The translations under genes and the position numbers were made by a program. Shown here one piece after another: positions 17,887-27,283 of a stretch of DNA of 64,000 nt. This stretch comes from Microvirga sesbaniae (lineage in GTDB: Bacteria > Pseudomonadota > Alphaproteobacteria > Rhizobiales > Beijerinckiaceae), in assembly GCF_025460805.1 (NCBI RefSeq), contig NZ_JAMXFJ010000008.1, positions 169,308 to 233,307 of the forward strand, in the 5' to 3' direction. Position 1 is the stretch's first letter; each line of letters starts with the position of its first letter. Below the pieces are notes generated by a model. The model saw only the letters and a list, made by a program, of their open reading frames with translations, made no database searches and was not told the origin of the DNA.

Positions 17887-19020
17887 ATGCACTCGATCCT
17901 CGTCATCGGGGCCGGCAAGATCGGCTCCACCATCGTCGACATGCTTCACGAGACCGGCCACTACAGCGTCACCGTGGCGGACGCTTCGGACGCCGCCCTC
18001 GAGGCCGTCGCCAAGGATGGGGTGAAGACGCTTCAGCTCGACTTCAATGACGCGGTCGCCCTCCAGAATGCGCTCAAGGGCCATTTCGCGGTCCTGAGCG
18101 CCGCCCCCTATCACCTGACCGGCCACGTGGCCCAGGCGGCCCGCCTCGCGGACGTCAACTATTTCGACCTGACCGAGGACGTGGCCACCACCCGCATGGT
18201 GAAGGAGCTCTCCGAGGGCGCCGCCACGGCCTTCATTCCCCAATGCGGCCTCGCCCCCGGCTTCATCTCCATCGTGGCGCACGACATCGCGAGCCGCTTC
18301 GACAAGCTCGACACGGTGCGCCTGCGCGTCGGCGCCCTGCCGCAATACCCGTCCAACGCCCTGTCCTACAATCTCACCTGGAGCACGGACGGCGTCATCA
18401 ACGAGTACATCGAGCGCTGCGAGGCGGTGGTCGACGGCAAACTGCGCGAGGTTCCGGCCATGGAGGAGCTCGAGGAGTTCTCCCTCGACGGCACCCGCTA
18501 CGAGGCCTTCAACACCTCCGGCGGCCTCGGCACCCTGTGCGAGACGCTGGAAGGCAAGGTGCGCAACCTGAACTACAAGACCATCCGCTACCCCGGCCAC
18601 TGCGCCCTGATGCGGGTCCTCCTCAACGACCTGCAGCTGCGCAACCGCCGCGAGATCCTGAAGGACATCCTGGAGAATGCGGTGCCGGCCACCATGCAGG
18701 ACATGGTCATCGTCTTCGTGACCGTGACCGGCGAGCGCGGCGGACGCTACGTACAGGAAACCTATGCCCGCAGCGTCTACGGCCAGAAGGTCGCCGGCGT
18801 CCAGCGCACGGCCATCCAGGTCACCACCGCGGCCGGAATCTGCGCCATGCTCGACCTGCTCGTGGAAGGCAAGCTGCCGAACCAGGGTTTCGTGCGCCAG
18901 GAGGAGATCGATCTCGACACCTTCCTGGCCAATCGTTTCGGCCGCGTCTATGCGGGCGAGCGCCTGGACGAGGGCCACGAGCCGGCCGCGAAGAACATCC
19001 GCCTCGACTCGGCGGCATGA
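17887..19020 (+). CDS. Saccharopine dehydrogenase family protein, probable L-lysine 6-dehydrogenase
   Basis: A 377-residue NAD(P)-dependent enzyme. The Rossmann motif is at the N-terminus (ILVIGAGKIGSTIVDMLHET), followed by SAAPYHLTGHVAQAARLADV and the catalytic-domain segment GLAPGFISIVAHDIA. The length fits bacterial lysine 6-dehydrogenases (about 370-385), which oxidise lysine to aminoadipate semialdehyde. It is followed by an aldehyde dehydrogenase of the ALDH7 clade that acts on exactly that semialdehyde, which supports the assignment. A saccharopine-forming or -splitting activity is the alternative. It has a GGGAG ribosome binding site and diverges from an Lrp gene. Confidence 0.82.
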   Translation: MHSILVIGAGKIGSTIVDMLHETGHYSVTVADASDAALEAVAKDGVKTLQLDFNDAVALQNALKGHFAVLSAAPYHLTGHVAQAARLADVNYFDLTEDVATTRMVKELSEGAATAFIPQCGLAPGFISIVAHDIASRFDKLDTVRLRVGALPQYPSNALSYNLTWSTDGVINEYIERCEAVVDGKLREVPAMEELEEFSLDGTRYEAFNTSGGLGTLCETLEGKVRNLNYKTIRYPGHCALMRVLLNDLQLRNRREILKDILENAVPATMQDMVIVFVTVTGERGGRYVQETYARSVYGQKVAGVQRTAIQVTTAAGICAMLDLLVEGKLPNQGFVRQEEIDLDTFLANRFGRVYAGERLDEGHEPAAKNIRLDSAA

Positions 19021-19033
19021 GGAACTGGACTGG

Positions 19034-19059
19034 GCTCCCGCTTCACGGGAAGCGGGAGC
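19034..19059 (+). terminator. Stem-loop after the lysine dehydrogenase-like gene
   Basis: A perfect 11-bp stem, GCTCCCGCTTC and GAAGCGGGAGC, has a 4-nt ACGG loop and starts 13 nt after the stop codon. It is followed by GTTCCGAGTTCTTG, which is not a strong U tract. It may act as a terminator or an mRNA-stabilising hairpin between two genes of one pathway. Confidence 0.5.
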
Positions 19060-19081
19060 GTTCCGAGTTCTTGACCATTTG

Positions 19082-19128
19082 GCATGACCCTATTCGGGAA
19101 AAGCAGTTCCCAGCGCGTCCGGTCATGC
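19082..19128. repeat. 47-bp imperfect palindrome, Rhizobiales-type intergenic element
   Basis: The ends GCATGACC and GGTCATGC are exact inverted repeats, with a GGGAAAAGCAGTTCCC-like core. The layout matches the common rhizobial element of the form GCATGATC...GGAAAACCGGTTCCC...GATCATGC. Only one copy is seen in this window. Confidence 0.55.
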
Positions 19129-19227
19129 ATTAAGACGGTGGCATGAAAGCCGCCGTCGTTTCGTTTCAACGACAAGCGAAGGTGGCGGGCCGGCATGTGC
19201 CCAAGCCCGCACCGAGGGAGACCCACC

Positions 19228-20778
19228 ATGACCGCGAGCCTGAAACCCGTATCCTCCACGCCCGACTCCGTCGCGGACGAGGCCCGCGCCATTCTCGCGC
19301 GCCTCGGCGTGCCGGAGAGCGCCTTCGCGGCCGCCGGCCGTCCGGCCCGGTCGCCGATCACCGGCGAAGTGATCGCCCATGTGCGCGAGACCACGCCCGA
19401 GGAGGCCAAGGCCGCCATCGGCCGGGCGGATGCCGCCTTCAAGGCCTGGCGCAAGGTCCCGGCACCCAAGCGCGGCGAGTTCATCCGCCTCCTCGGCGAG
19501 GAGCTGCGCGCCGCCAAGGACGATCTCGGCCGCCTCGTCACCCTGGAGGCGGGCAAGATCGTGTCCGAGGGTCTCGGCGAGGTTCAGGAGATGATCGACA
19601 TCTGCGACTTCTCCGTCGGCCTCTCCCGCCAGCTCTACGGTCTGACCATCGCGACCGAGCGCGCCGATCACCGCATGATGGAGACCTGGCATCCGCTCGG
19701 CGTCTGCGGCGTCATCTCGGCCTTCAACTTCCCGGTGGCCGTGTGGTCCTGGAACGCGGCGCTCGCCCTCGTGTGCGGAGACAGCGTGGTGTGGAAGCCT
19801 TCTGAGAAGACCCTGCTCACGGCGCTCGCCACGCACGCCATCGTCGAGCGCGCCGCCAAGCGCTTCGGCGGCGTGCCGGAGGGCCTGTGCGAGGTGATTC
19901 TGGGCGGCCGCGAGGTCGGCCAGGTTCTCGTCGAGGACAGCCGCGTGCCGGTTCTCTCCGCCACCGGCTCCACCGCCATGGGCCGCCAGGTCGGCCCGAA
20001 GCTCGCCGAGCGCTTCGCCCGGGCGATCCTGGAGCTCGGCGGCAACAACGCCGCCATCGTGGCGCCCTCGGCCGACCTCGATCTCGCCCTGCGCGGCATC
20101 GCGTTCGCCGCCATGGGCACGGCGGGCCAGCGCTGCACGACCCTGCGCCGTCTCTTCGTACATGACAGCGTGTACGACCAGCTCGTGCCGCGCCTCGCAA
20201 AGGTCTATGGCAGCGTAAAGATCGGCGATCCGCGTACCGAGGGCACGCTGGTCGGGCCGCTGATCGACAAGGCGGCCTTCGACGGCATGGAGCGCGCCCT
20301 CGACGAGGCCCGCGCGGCCGGCGGCAAGGTGCATGGCGGCGGACGCTACACCGACCTGGCGAATGACGGTTTCTATGCCCGTCCTGCGCTCGTCGAGATG
20401 CCGAGCCAGACCGGCCCGGTGACGCGCGAGACCTTCGCGCCGATCCTCTACGTGATGCGCTACTCGGATTTCGACCAGGTGATCGAGCTGCACAATGCGG
20501 TCGGCGCCGGTCTCTCCTCGTCGATCTTCACCCTCAACCTGCGCGAGGCGGAGGCCTTCGTGTCGGCCGTCGGCTCCGATTGCGGCATCGCCAACGTGAA
20601 TATCGGCCCCTCGGGCGCCGAGATCGGCGGAGCCTTCGGGGGCGAGAAGGAAACGGGCGGCGGACGCGAGTCCGGCTCGGACGCCTGGAAGGCCTATATG
20701 CGCCGCGCCACCAACACGATCAATTACGGCTCCACGCTTCCGCTCGCCCAGGGCGTGAAGTTCGACGTCGACGCCTGA
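19228..20778 (+). CDS. Aldehyde dehydrogenase, ALDH7 type (L-aminoadipate-semialdehyde dehydrogenase)
   Basis: A 516-residue NAD(P)-dependent aldehyde dehydrogenase. The catalytic cysteine is Cys303 in GTAGQRCTTLRRLF and the general base Glu269 is in ILELGGNNAAI. Clade-defining C-terminal segments are SGAEIGGAFGGEKETGGGRE and DAWKAYMRRATNTINYG, as in antiquitin/AmaB, which oxidise aminoadipate semialdehyde to aminoadipate. The gene lies downstream of the lysine dehydrogenase-like gene on the same strand, with a hairpin and repeat between. ATG 19228 follows GAGGGAG; the in-frame upstream extension is not family-like. Confidence 0.9.
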   Translation: MTASLKPVSSTPDSVADEARAILARLGVPESAFAAAGRPARSPITGEVIAHVRETTPEEAKAAIGRADAAFKAWRKVPAPKRGEFIRLLGEELRAAKDDLGRLVTLEAGKIVSEGLGEVQEMIDICDFSVGLSRQLYGLTIATERADHRMMETWHPLGVCGVISAFNFPVAVWSWNAALALVCGDSVVWKPSEKTLLTALATHAIVERAAKRFGGVPEGLCEVILGGREVGQVLVEDSRVPVLSATGSTAMGRQVGPKLAERFARAILELGGNNAAIVAPSADLDLALRGIAFAAMGTAGQRCTTLRRLFVHDSVYDQLVPRLAKVYGSVKIGDPRTEGTLVGPLIDKAAFDGMERALDEARAAGGKVHGGGRYTDLANDGFYARPALVEMPSQTGPVTRETFAPILYVMRYSDFDQVIELHNAVGAGLSSSIFTLNLREAEAFVSAVGSDCGIANVNIGPSGAEIGGAFGGEKETGGGRESGSDAWKAYMRRATNTINYGSTLPLAQGVKFDVDA

Positions 20779-20808
20779 TCCTATCAAACTCATCGAGCGG
20801 AGGGCACT

Positions 20809-20923
20809 AGAGCATCGGACGGAAAAGTGGATCCGGTTTTCCGTTCTGACCGATGCTCTCATCCAAGAAGAAAGCATCGGATGGATCCCAAAAGTGCAAG
20901 TCCACTTTTGGGTCCGATGCTTT
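20809..20923. repeat. Tandem pair of palindromic elements, family B
   Basis: Unit 1 (20809-20859) runs from AGAGCATCGG to CCGATGCTCT with GGAAAAGTGGATCCGGTTTTCC inside (22-base core described by its ends GGAAAAG and GGTTTTCC). Unit 2 (20871-20923) runs from AAAGCATCGGA to TCCGATGCTTT with inner arms CCCAAAAGTG and CACTTTTGGG. Both are near-perfect hairpins ending in a T-rich arm, so they could also terminate transcription of the aldehyde dehydrogenase gene. Related units lie at 22761-22814, 33116-33166 and 60693-60733. Confidence 0.8.
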
Positions 20924-20967
20924 AGCCCTCCGTTTTGTTATCGGCCCTCTTAATTCACGAGCCCTCC

Positions 20968-22647
20968 ATGACAGCGCCCTCCCGCACCGGCGGCCAGATT
21001 CTTGTCGATCAGCTTAACCTGCATGGGGTCGATCACATCTTCTGCGTGCCGGGCGAGAGCTATCTGGCCGCCTTGGATGCCTTGCACGATGCGAACATCA
21101 CCGTGACGGTGTGCCGCCAGGAAGGCGGCGCCGCCATGATGGCGGAGGCCTACGGCAAGCTCACCGGACGCCCGGGCATCTGCTTCGTCACCCGCGGCCC
21201 CGGCGCAACGAACGCCTCGCCCGGCATCCATATCGCCAAGCAGGATTCCACCCCGATGATCCTGTTCGTCGGCCAGATCGAGCGCGGCATGCGCGAGCGC
21301 GAGGCGTTCCAGGAACTCGATTACCGGGCAGCCTTCGGTCCGCTCGCCAAATGGGCCACCGAGGTGGACGATCCGGCACGCTTCCCCGAGATCGTTTCGC
21401 GCGCCTTCCATGTGGCGACCTCCGGCCGCCCCGGCCCGGTCGTGATCGCGCTGCCGGAAGACGTTCTCACCGAGATGGCCGCGGTCGCCGACGCGCCGCG
21501 CTACCAGGTCATCGAGACCCATCCGGGACTGACGCAGATGGCGGAGCTGCAGAAGCTGCTGCACGGCGCGAAGAAGCCGATCGCCCTTCTCGGCGGCAGC
21601 CGCTGGTCCGAGGTCGCCGTCCAGCGCTTCGTGCGCTTCGCCGAGCGCTTCGAGCTGCCCGTCGCCTGCACGTTCCGCCGCCAGATGCTGTTTCCGGCCG
21701 ATCATGCCTCCTATATCGGCGACCTCGGCCTCGGCGTGAATCCGAAGCTTCTCGCGCGCATCAAGGAGGCCGACCTCGTCCTGCTCGTCGGCGGCCGCCT
21801 GTCGGAGATTCCGAGCCAGGCCTATACGCTTCTCGACATTCCCGCGCCGCAGCAGACCCTGGTGCATGTCCATCCCGATCCGAGCGAGCTCGGCCGCGTC
21901 TATGCTCCGCACCTTGCCATCAACGCCTCGCCGGTCGCCTTCACGGCGGCGCTGGAAGGCGTGCATCCGCCAGCCTCTCTGCCCTGGAGCGAGGGCACGC
22001 AAACCGCCCATGCGGACTATCTGGCCTGGAGCGATCCGAGCGCCATCCGCACCGCGGGCGGCCTGCAGATGGGCGAGGTGATGGCTCACCTGCGCAAGGT
22101 GATGCCGTCCGACACGATCTTCTGCAACGGCGCCGGAAACTTCGCCACCTGGGTGCACCGTTTCTGGCCCTTCCGCGAGTACGGCACGCAGCTTGCGCCC
22201 ACGTCCGGCTCCATGGGCTACGGCGTCCCCGCCGCGGTCGGCGCCAAGCGCATCCGGCCCGACAGCCCCGTGGTGGTGTTCGCCGGCGACGGCGACTTTC
22301 TCATGAACGGGCAGGAATTCGCCACCGCCGTGCAGTACGACTTGCCGATCCTGGTGATCCTGCTCGACAACGGCATGTACGGCACGATCCGCATGCACCA
22401 GGAGCGGGAATATCCCGGCCGTGTCTCGGCCACCATGCTGAAGAACCCCGACTTCGCGGCCTACGCCAAGGCCTTCGGCGGCTATGGCGAGCGGGTGACG
22501 AACACGGAGGAGTTCGGCCCCGCCCTGCAGCGTGCGCTCACCTCCAGCAAGCCGGCGATCCTCCATTGCATCATCGACCCGGAAGTCATCACGCCCACCA
22601 TGTCGCTCTCGGCGATCCGCGACAAGGCGCTGGCCGGGAAGAAGTAG
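20968..22647 (+). CDS. Thiamine diphosphate-dependent enzyme, acetolactate synthase large-subunit-like
   Basis: A 559-residue protein with the three-domain ThDP fold. The N-terminal pyrimidine domain has the catalytic glutamate in VTVCRQEGGAAMMAEAYGKL. The central domain has the family segment RPGPVVIALPEDV. The C-terminal pyrophosphate domain has FAGDGDFLMNGQEFATAVQY followed by LLDNGMYGT (GDG...DN motif). It is not clearly IlvB: no small regulatory subunit gene follows, and the protein matches the broad group annotated thiamine pyrophosphate-binding protein. The substrate is unknown. Family B repeats flank the gene on both sides, so it is probably its own transcription unit. Confidence 0.85.
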   Translation: MTAPSRTGGQILVDQLNLHGVDHIFCVPGESYLAALDALHDANITVTVCRQEGGAAMMAEAYGKLTGRPGICFVTRGPGATNASPGIHIAKQDSTPMILFVGQIERGMREREAFQELDYRAAFGPLAKWATEVDDPARFPEIVSRAFHVATSGRPGPVVIALPEDVLTEMAAVADAPRYQVIETHPGLTQMAELQKLLHGAKKPIALLGGSRWSEVAVQRFVRFAERFELPVACTFRRQMLFPADHASYIGDLGLGVNPKLLARIKEADLVLLVGGRLSEIPSQAYTLLDIPAPQQTLVHVHPDPSELGRVYAPHLAINASPVAFTAALEGVHPPASLPWSEGTQTAHADYLAWSDPSAIRTAGGLQMGEVMAHLRKVMPSDTIFCNGAGNFATWVHRFWPFREYGTQLAPTSGSMGYGVPAAVGAKRIRPDSPVVVFAGDGDFLMNGQEFATAVQYDLPILVILLDNGMYGTIRMHQEREYPGRVSATMLKNPDFAAYAKAFGGYGERVTNTEEFGPALQRALTSSKPAILHCIIDPEVITPTMSLSAIRDKALAGKK

Positions 22648-22698
22648 GCGCCGTCCTTGCAAAGGCCTCGGACCAAGTCCGGCCGGGAACTCACACGC

Positions 22699-22758
22699 AC
22701 GTCATCACCGGGCTTGTCCCGGTGATCCCGATTGCCTGAAGCGCCGCGCCTCACCGCG
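22699..22758. repeat. Dispersed intergenic palindromic repeat, family A (partial copy 3)
   Basis: It starts ACGTCATCACCGGGCTTGTC and has CCGGTGATCCCGATT, then GCGCCGCGCCTCAC, stopping where a family B element begins at 22761. Only the left arm and centre remain, so the right arm was lost or replaced at the junction. Confidence 0.65.
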
Positions 22759-22760
22759 CT

Positions 22761-22814
22761 AGAGCATCGGATGGATCCCAAACGGGCAAGTCCACTTTTC
22801 ACGTCCGATGCTTT
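22761..22814. repeat. Palindromic element, family B (copy 3)
   Basis: It runs from AGAGCATCGGATGGATCCC to CGTCCGATGCTTT with CACTTTTC in the right arm, matching unit 2 of the 20871-20923 copy. A short stem (ATGGCCGG/CCGGCCAT, 22818-22840) follows and may end the minus-strand operon that stops at 22869. Confidence 0.7.
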
Positions 22815-22868
22815 AAGATGGCCGGGACGAGTCCGGCCATAAAGCTGTGAGATGTCGAAGATCTCCGG

Positions 22869-23468
22869 TCAGCCGTTCCCGGCCTTCGCTGCGCGGCCCG
22901 GGCACGATTCCATCGCAGCCTCGAAGGCCTCGCTCGCCGGCCTGACCCGGATCGCCGCGTTTCCGGCATCGAACCCGTCGAGCAGAGTGTTGTGGTGATC
23001 GACGATCTGCTCGACGGTCAGCGACGGCATGTCGGCCGTGGTATGGGCGTCGGCCACGAGCGTGACGTCATAGCCGAGGCTCACGGCGCGCCGGCAGGTG
23101 GTGTCGACGCAGTACTGCGTCATGAGACCGGCGACGACGAGATGCCTGACGCCCCGGCCTGCAAGAACCGCCTGAAAATCCGTCTTGTAGAAGGAATCGC
23201 AGGCCGTCTTGCCGACCACGAGATCGTCGGCCGTCCGGCCGAGATCCCCGCAGATCTCCCAGCCGGGCGTGCCGGTTTCGAGACGATGCCCAGGCTCTCC
23301 GGCATGCTGGACGAAGATGATCGGCACACCCTGGCGCCGGGCCTCGCCCACGAGCCCGAAAATCCGGCGTCGCACCTCGTCGAAGCGCTGCCGCACCGCG
23401 GGACGCTCCGTGCCCTTGGCGGGAAGAATTCCCGCCTGCACGTCGATGATGACGAGAGCCTTCGCCAT
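22869..23468 (-). CDS. Isochorismatase-like cysteine hydrolase
   Basis: A 199-residue hydrolase. The catalytic aspartate is in the opening ALVIIDVQAG, the lysine lies in the ADDLVVGKTACDSFYKTD region, and the nucleophilic cysteine is in VAGLMTQYCVDTTCRRAVSL (YCVDTT). This Asp-Lys-Cys triad is typical of the isochorismatase/nicotinamidase/N-carbamoylsarcosine amidase superfamily. The substrate is not evident. The start is 5 nt after the transaldolase stop codon, so the two genes are co-transcribed. Confidence 0.85.
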   Translation of the reverse strand: MAKALVIIDVQAGILPAKGTERPAVRQRFDEVRRRIFGLVGEARRQGVPIIFVQHAGEPGHRLETGTPGWEICGDLGRTADDLVVGKTACDSFYKTDFQAVLAGRGVRHLVVAGLMTQYCVDTTCRRAVSLGYDVTLVADAHTTADMPSLTVEQIVDHHNTLLDGFDAGNAAIRVRPASEAFEAAMESCPGRAAKAGNG

Positions 23469-23473
23469 CGCGA

Positions 23474-24445
23474 TCAGGCCGCCTTGGCTTCCTCGAGGCG
23501 CCGGGCCACGAGGGTGCGCAAGGAGCGCAGATCCTTCACGAAGGAGCGGATGCCCTCGGCGAGCTTTTCGGTCGCCATGGCGTCCTCGTTCAGGGCGAAG
23601 CGGAAGCTCTTCTCGTCGAGGCGGGCGGGCGGCTGGATCGTCTCCACATCGTCCGGCGACAGCCTGCGCGGCAACTCGCCCTGCGCGTTCGCCAGCTCGT
23701 CCAGAAGCGCGGGCGAGATGGTGAGGCGGTCGCAGCCGGCCAGCGCCTCGATCTCGCCGATATTGCGGAAGGAGGCGCCCATCACGACGGTCTTGATGCC
23801 CTGCGCCTTGTACGACGCATAGATGTTGCGCACCGAGACCACGCCCGGATCGGTCTCGCCCGTATAGGGCCCGCCGCCCGCCTTCACGTGCCAGTCCAGG
23901 ATGCGGCCGACGAAGGGGGAGATCAGGAACACGCCCGCCTCCGCGCAGGCCTGGGCCTGAACCTGGGAGAACAGGAGCGTGAGGTTGCAGTCGATGCCTT
24001 CCTTCTGGAGGATCTCGGCCGCGCGGATACCCTCCCAGGTCGAGGCGATCTTGATCAGGACTTTGTCGCGCGAGACCCCGCGCTCCTCGTAGTCCTTGAT
24101 GATGCTCCGCGCCGTCTTCACGGTGGCGTCCGTGTCGAAGGACAGGTCGGCATCCACCTCCGTCGAGACCCGGCCCGGCACGATCCCGGCCAGCTCGGCC
24201 CCGAAGGCAACCGCGAGCCGGTCGCAGATCGCCGCCACCACGGCCTCGCGGGCACCGCCCTGCTTGCGGCCCCAGGCGAGGGCCTCCTCGAGGAGGTGCC
24301 CATAGGCCGGAATTTCGACCGCCTTCAGGAGGAGGGTCGGGTTGGTGGTGCAGTCCTGCGGCTTGAGGCGGCGCACCGCGTCGAGGTCGCCCGTGTCGGC
24401 GACGACGACCGTCATAGCGCGCAATTGGTCGAGCTTGGAGGGCAT
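23474..24445 (-). CDS. tal: Transaldolase
   Basis: A 323-residue enzyme of the pentose phosphate pathway that moves a dihydroxyacetone unit between sugar phosphates. The Schiff-base lysine is in [19 protein letters not shown], and the opening [20 protein letters not shown] with [13 protein letters not shown] is that of classical TalB (E. coli 317 residues), not the short fructose-6-phosphate aldolase. [19 protein letters not shown], near residue 230, is also conserved. The ATG is preceded by GAGATC rather than a strong ribosome binding site. First gene of a two-gene operon with the isochorismatase-like hydrolase. Confidence 0.93.
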   Translation of the reverse strand: MPSKLDQLRAMTVVVADTGDLDAVRRLKPQDCTTNPTLLLKAVEIPAYGHLLEEALAWGRKQGGAREAVVAAICDRLAVAFGAELAGIVPGRVSTEVDADLSFDTDATVKTARSIIKDYEERGVSRDKVLIKIASTWEGIRAAEILQKEGIDCNLTLLFSQVQAQACAEAGVFLISPFVGRILDWHVKAGGGPYTGETDPGVVSVRNIYASYKAQGIKTVVMGASFRNIGEIEALAGCDRLTISPALLDELANAQGELPRRLSPDDVETIQPPARLDEKSFRFALNEDAMATEKLAEGIRSFVKDLRSLRTLVARRLEEAKAA

Positions 24446-24559
24446 CGGGGATCTCCGTGGGTTTGTCCTTTGGGTCTGACTTAGTCCCATAACAAGGCGA
24501 CGTGAAGCCCTTGAGACTGTGACACCCATTTTCCCTCACCCTGACGATCAAACCTCCCC

Positions 24560-24650
24560 GTCGGGGCCGGGCTTGTCCCGGGCATCCCGATTCAGAAATA
24601 CGCGGCGCTCCGAACGAGCGGGATCACCGGCACAAGGCCGGTGATGACGT
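24560..24650. repeat. Dispersed intergenic palindromic repeat, family A (copy 4)
   Basis: It has two arms: GGGCCGGGCTTGTCCCGGGC on the left and GGATCACCGGCACAAGGCCG then GTGATGACGT on the right, with GCGGCGCTC in the centre. It lies between the start of the transaldolase gene and the stop of the LysR gene, both on the minus strand. Confidence 0.7.
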
Positions 24651-24669
24651 AGCGGCAGGAAGCAGCCTC

Positions 24670-25560
24670 TCACACGAACAGCCCCCGGTTGGCCCGGACC
24701 CGGCTCAGGATGAAGGAATAGACCTCCTCCACCCGGCGCAGGGACCGCACGTCCGCATGGGTGACCAGCCAGTAGGTGCGCAGGTAGGACACTTCGGGCA
24801 GCACGACCCGGAGCTCCGGGAACTGGCGCACCGCGTAGTCATGCAGGATGCCGATGCCCACGCCGGCGCGAACCGCTTCGGCCTGCGCCACCACGCTGGC
24901 GCACTCGAACCGGCGAGCGGTGTATTTCTCCAGGGCGGAGAAGTAGTCGAGCACCGGGCTGTAGAGCAGGTCCGCCACATAGGTGACGAGGGTCTTGCCG
25001 GACAGGTCGGCGAGCTCCGTCAGCGGCCCGTGCCGGTCGAGATAGGCCTGCGAGGCATAGAGCCTCAGGCGGTAATCGGTGAGCTTGCGCGACACGAGGC
25101 GCCCTTCGGTCGGCTGCTCCAGGGTCACGGCGATATCGGCCTCGCGCTTGGAGAGCGAGAAGGTGCGCGGCAGCGCCACGAGCTGCAGGGTGAGGCCCGG
25201 ATGGCGCTCGGCCAGGGCCCCGAGCTCTGGGGCGAGGAAATAGGTGCCGATCCCGTCCGGCGCGCCGATGCGCACGGTGCCCGACAGTGCGAGATCCGCG
25301 CCGCCGAGCTCGCTCGCCACGGAGAGGGCCTGGGTCTCCATGGTTTCGGCATGCTTCAGGAGCCGCTCGCCCTGCTCGGTCAGGGTGTAGCCCTGGGGGC
25401 TGCGTTCGAACAGCTTGGCCTTCAGGGCCGCTTCGAGGGCCGAAATGCGCCGGGACACGGTGGTGTGGTCGGCCTCGAGCTGGCGCGCCGCCACGGTGAG
25501 TCGGCCGGCGCGGGCGACAGCGAGGAAGAAGCGGAGGTCGTCCCAATCGAATGCGCTCAT
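24670..25560 (-). CDS. LysR family transcriptional regulator
   Basis: A 296-residue regulator. The N-terminal winged helix (residues 1-62) has FDWDDLRFFLAVARAGRLTV and DHTTVSRRISALEAALKAKL. The effector domain (90-290) has GTVRIGAPDGIGTYFLAPEL. The gene is divergent from mmsA with a 131-bp gap, the usual arrangement for a LysR protein that controls the neighbouring operon, so it is a candidate activator of valine catabolism genes. ATG 25560 gives the standard length; an upstream in-frame extension adds 21 unusual residues. Confidence 0.9.
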   Translation of the reverse strand: MSAFDWDDLRFFLAVARAGRLTVAARQLEADHTTVSRRISALEAALKAKLFERSPQGYTLTEQGERLLKHAETMETQALSVASELGGADLALSGTVRIGAPDGIGTYFLAPELGALAERHPGLTLQLVALPRTFSLSKREADIAVTLEQPTEGRLVSRKLTDYRLRLYASQAYLDRHGPLTELADLSGKTLVTYVADLLYSPVLDYFSALEKYTARRFECASVVAQAEAVRAGVGIGILHDYAVRQFPELRVVLPEVSYLRTYWLVTHADVRSLRRVEEVYSFILSRVRANRGLFV

Positions 25561-25691
25561 GCCGCCCCCTGACACAGCCCCCTGACACATTGGCGTTTTC
25601 GCACAACGGTGCTTCGGTTTCACCCATAGTCGTGCGATTTCAACAATGATAGAAGAGGCTCACGAAAAGATATCCTTGAGGAGGAAACGCC

Positions 25692-27188
<1,497 letters not shown>

Positions 27189-27198
27189 GTCGGCACGC

Positions 27199-27224
27199 AT
27201 GGCCGGGGGCTCGCTCCCGGCCAT
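27199..27224 (+). terminator. Hairpin after mmsA
   Basis: ATGGCCGGG and CCCGGCCAT form a 9-bp stem with an 8-nt loop, followed by TGTGTTTC. It equals the left arm of a family A repeat, so a repeat half may have been co-opted as a weak terminator or processing site between mmsA and the acyl-CoA dehydrogenase gene. Confidence 0.45.
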
Positions 27225-27283
27225 TGTGTTTCTAGATCCAAAGTCGGGGTGCACAACCTCCGGCGCCATGACGATTGAGGACC

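Noticed and set aside
17776..18978. Upstream extension of the Lrp gene giving a 544-residue protein
   Set aside because: The extra residues are antisense to the dehydrogenase gene; the Lrp family length starts at 17775.
19123..22662. Long minus-strand frames opposite the aldehyde dehydrogenase and ThDP genes
   Set aside because: Composition is typical of antisense shadow (RHAEG-rich), with no domain pattern, and the plus-strand genes have clear active-site motifs.
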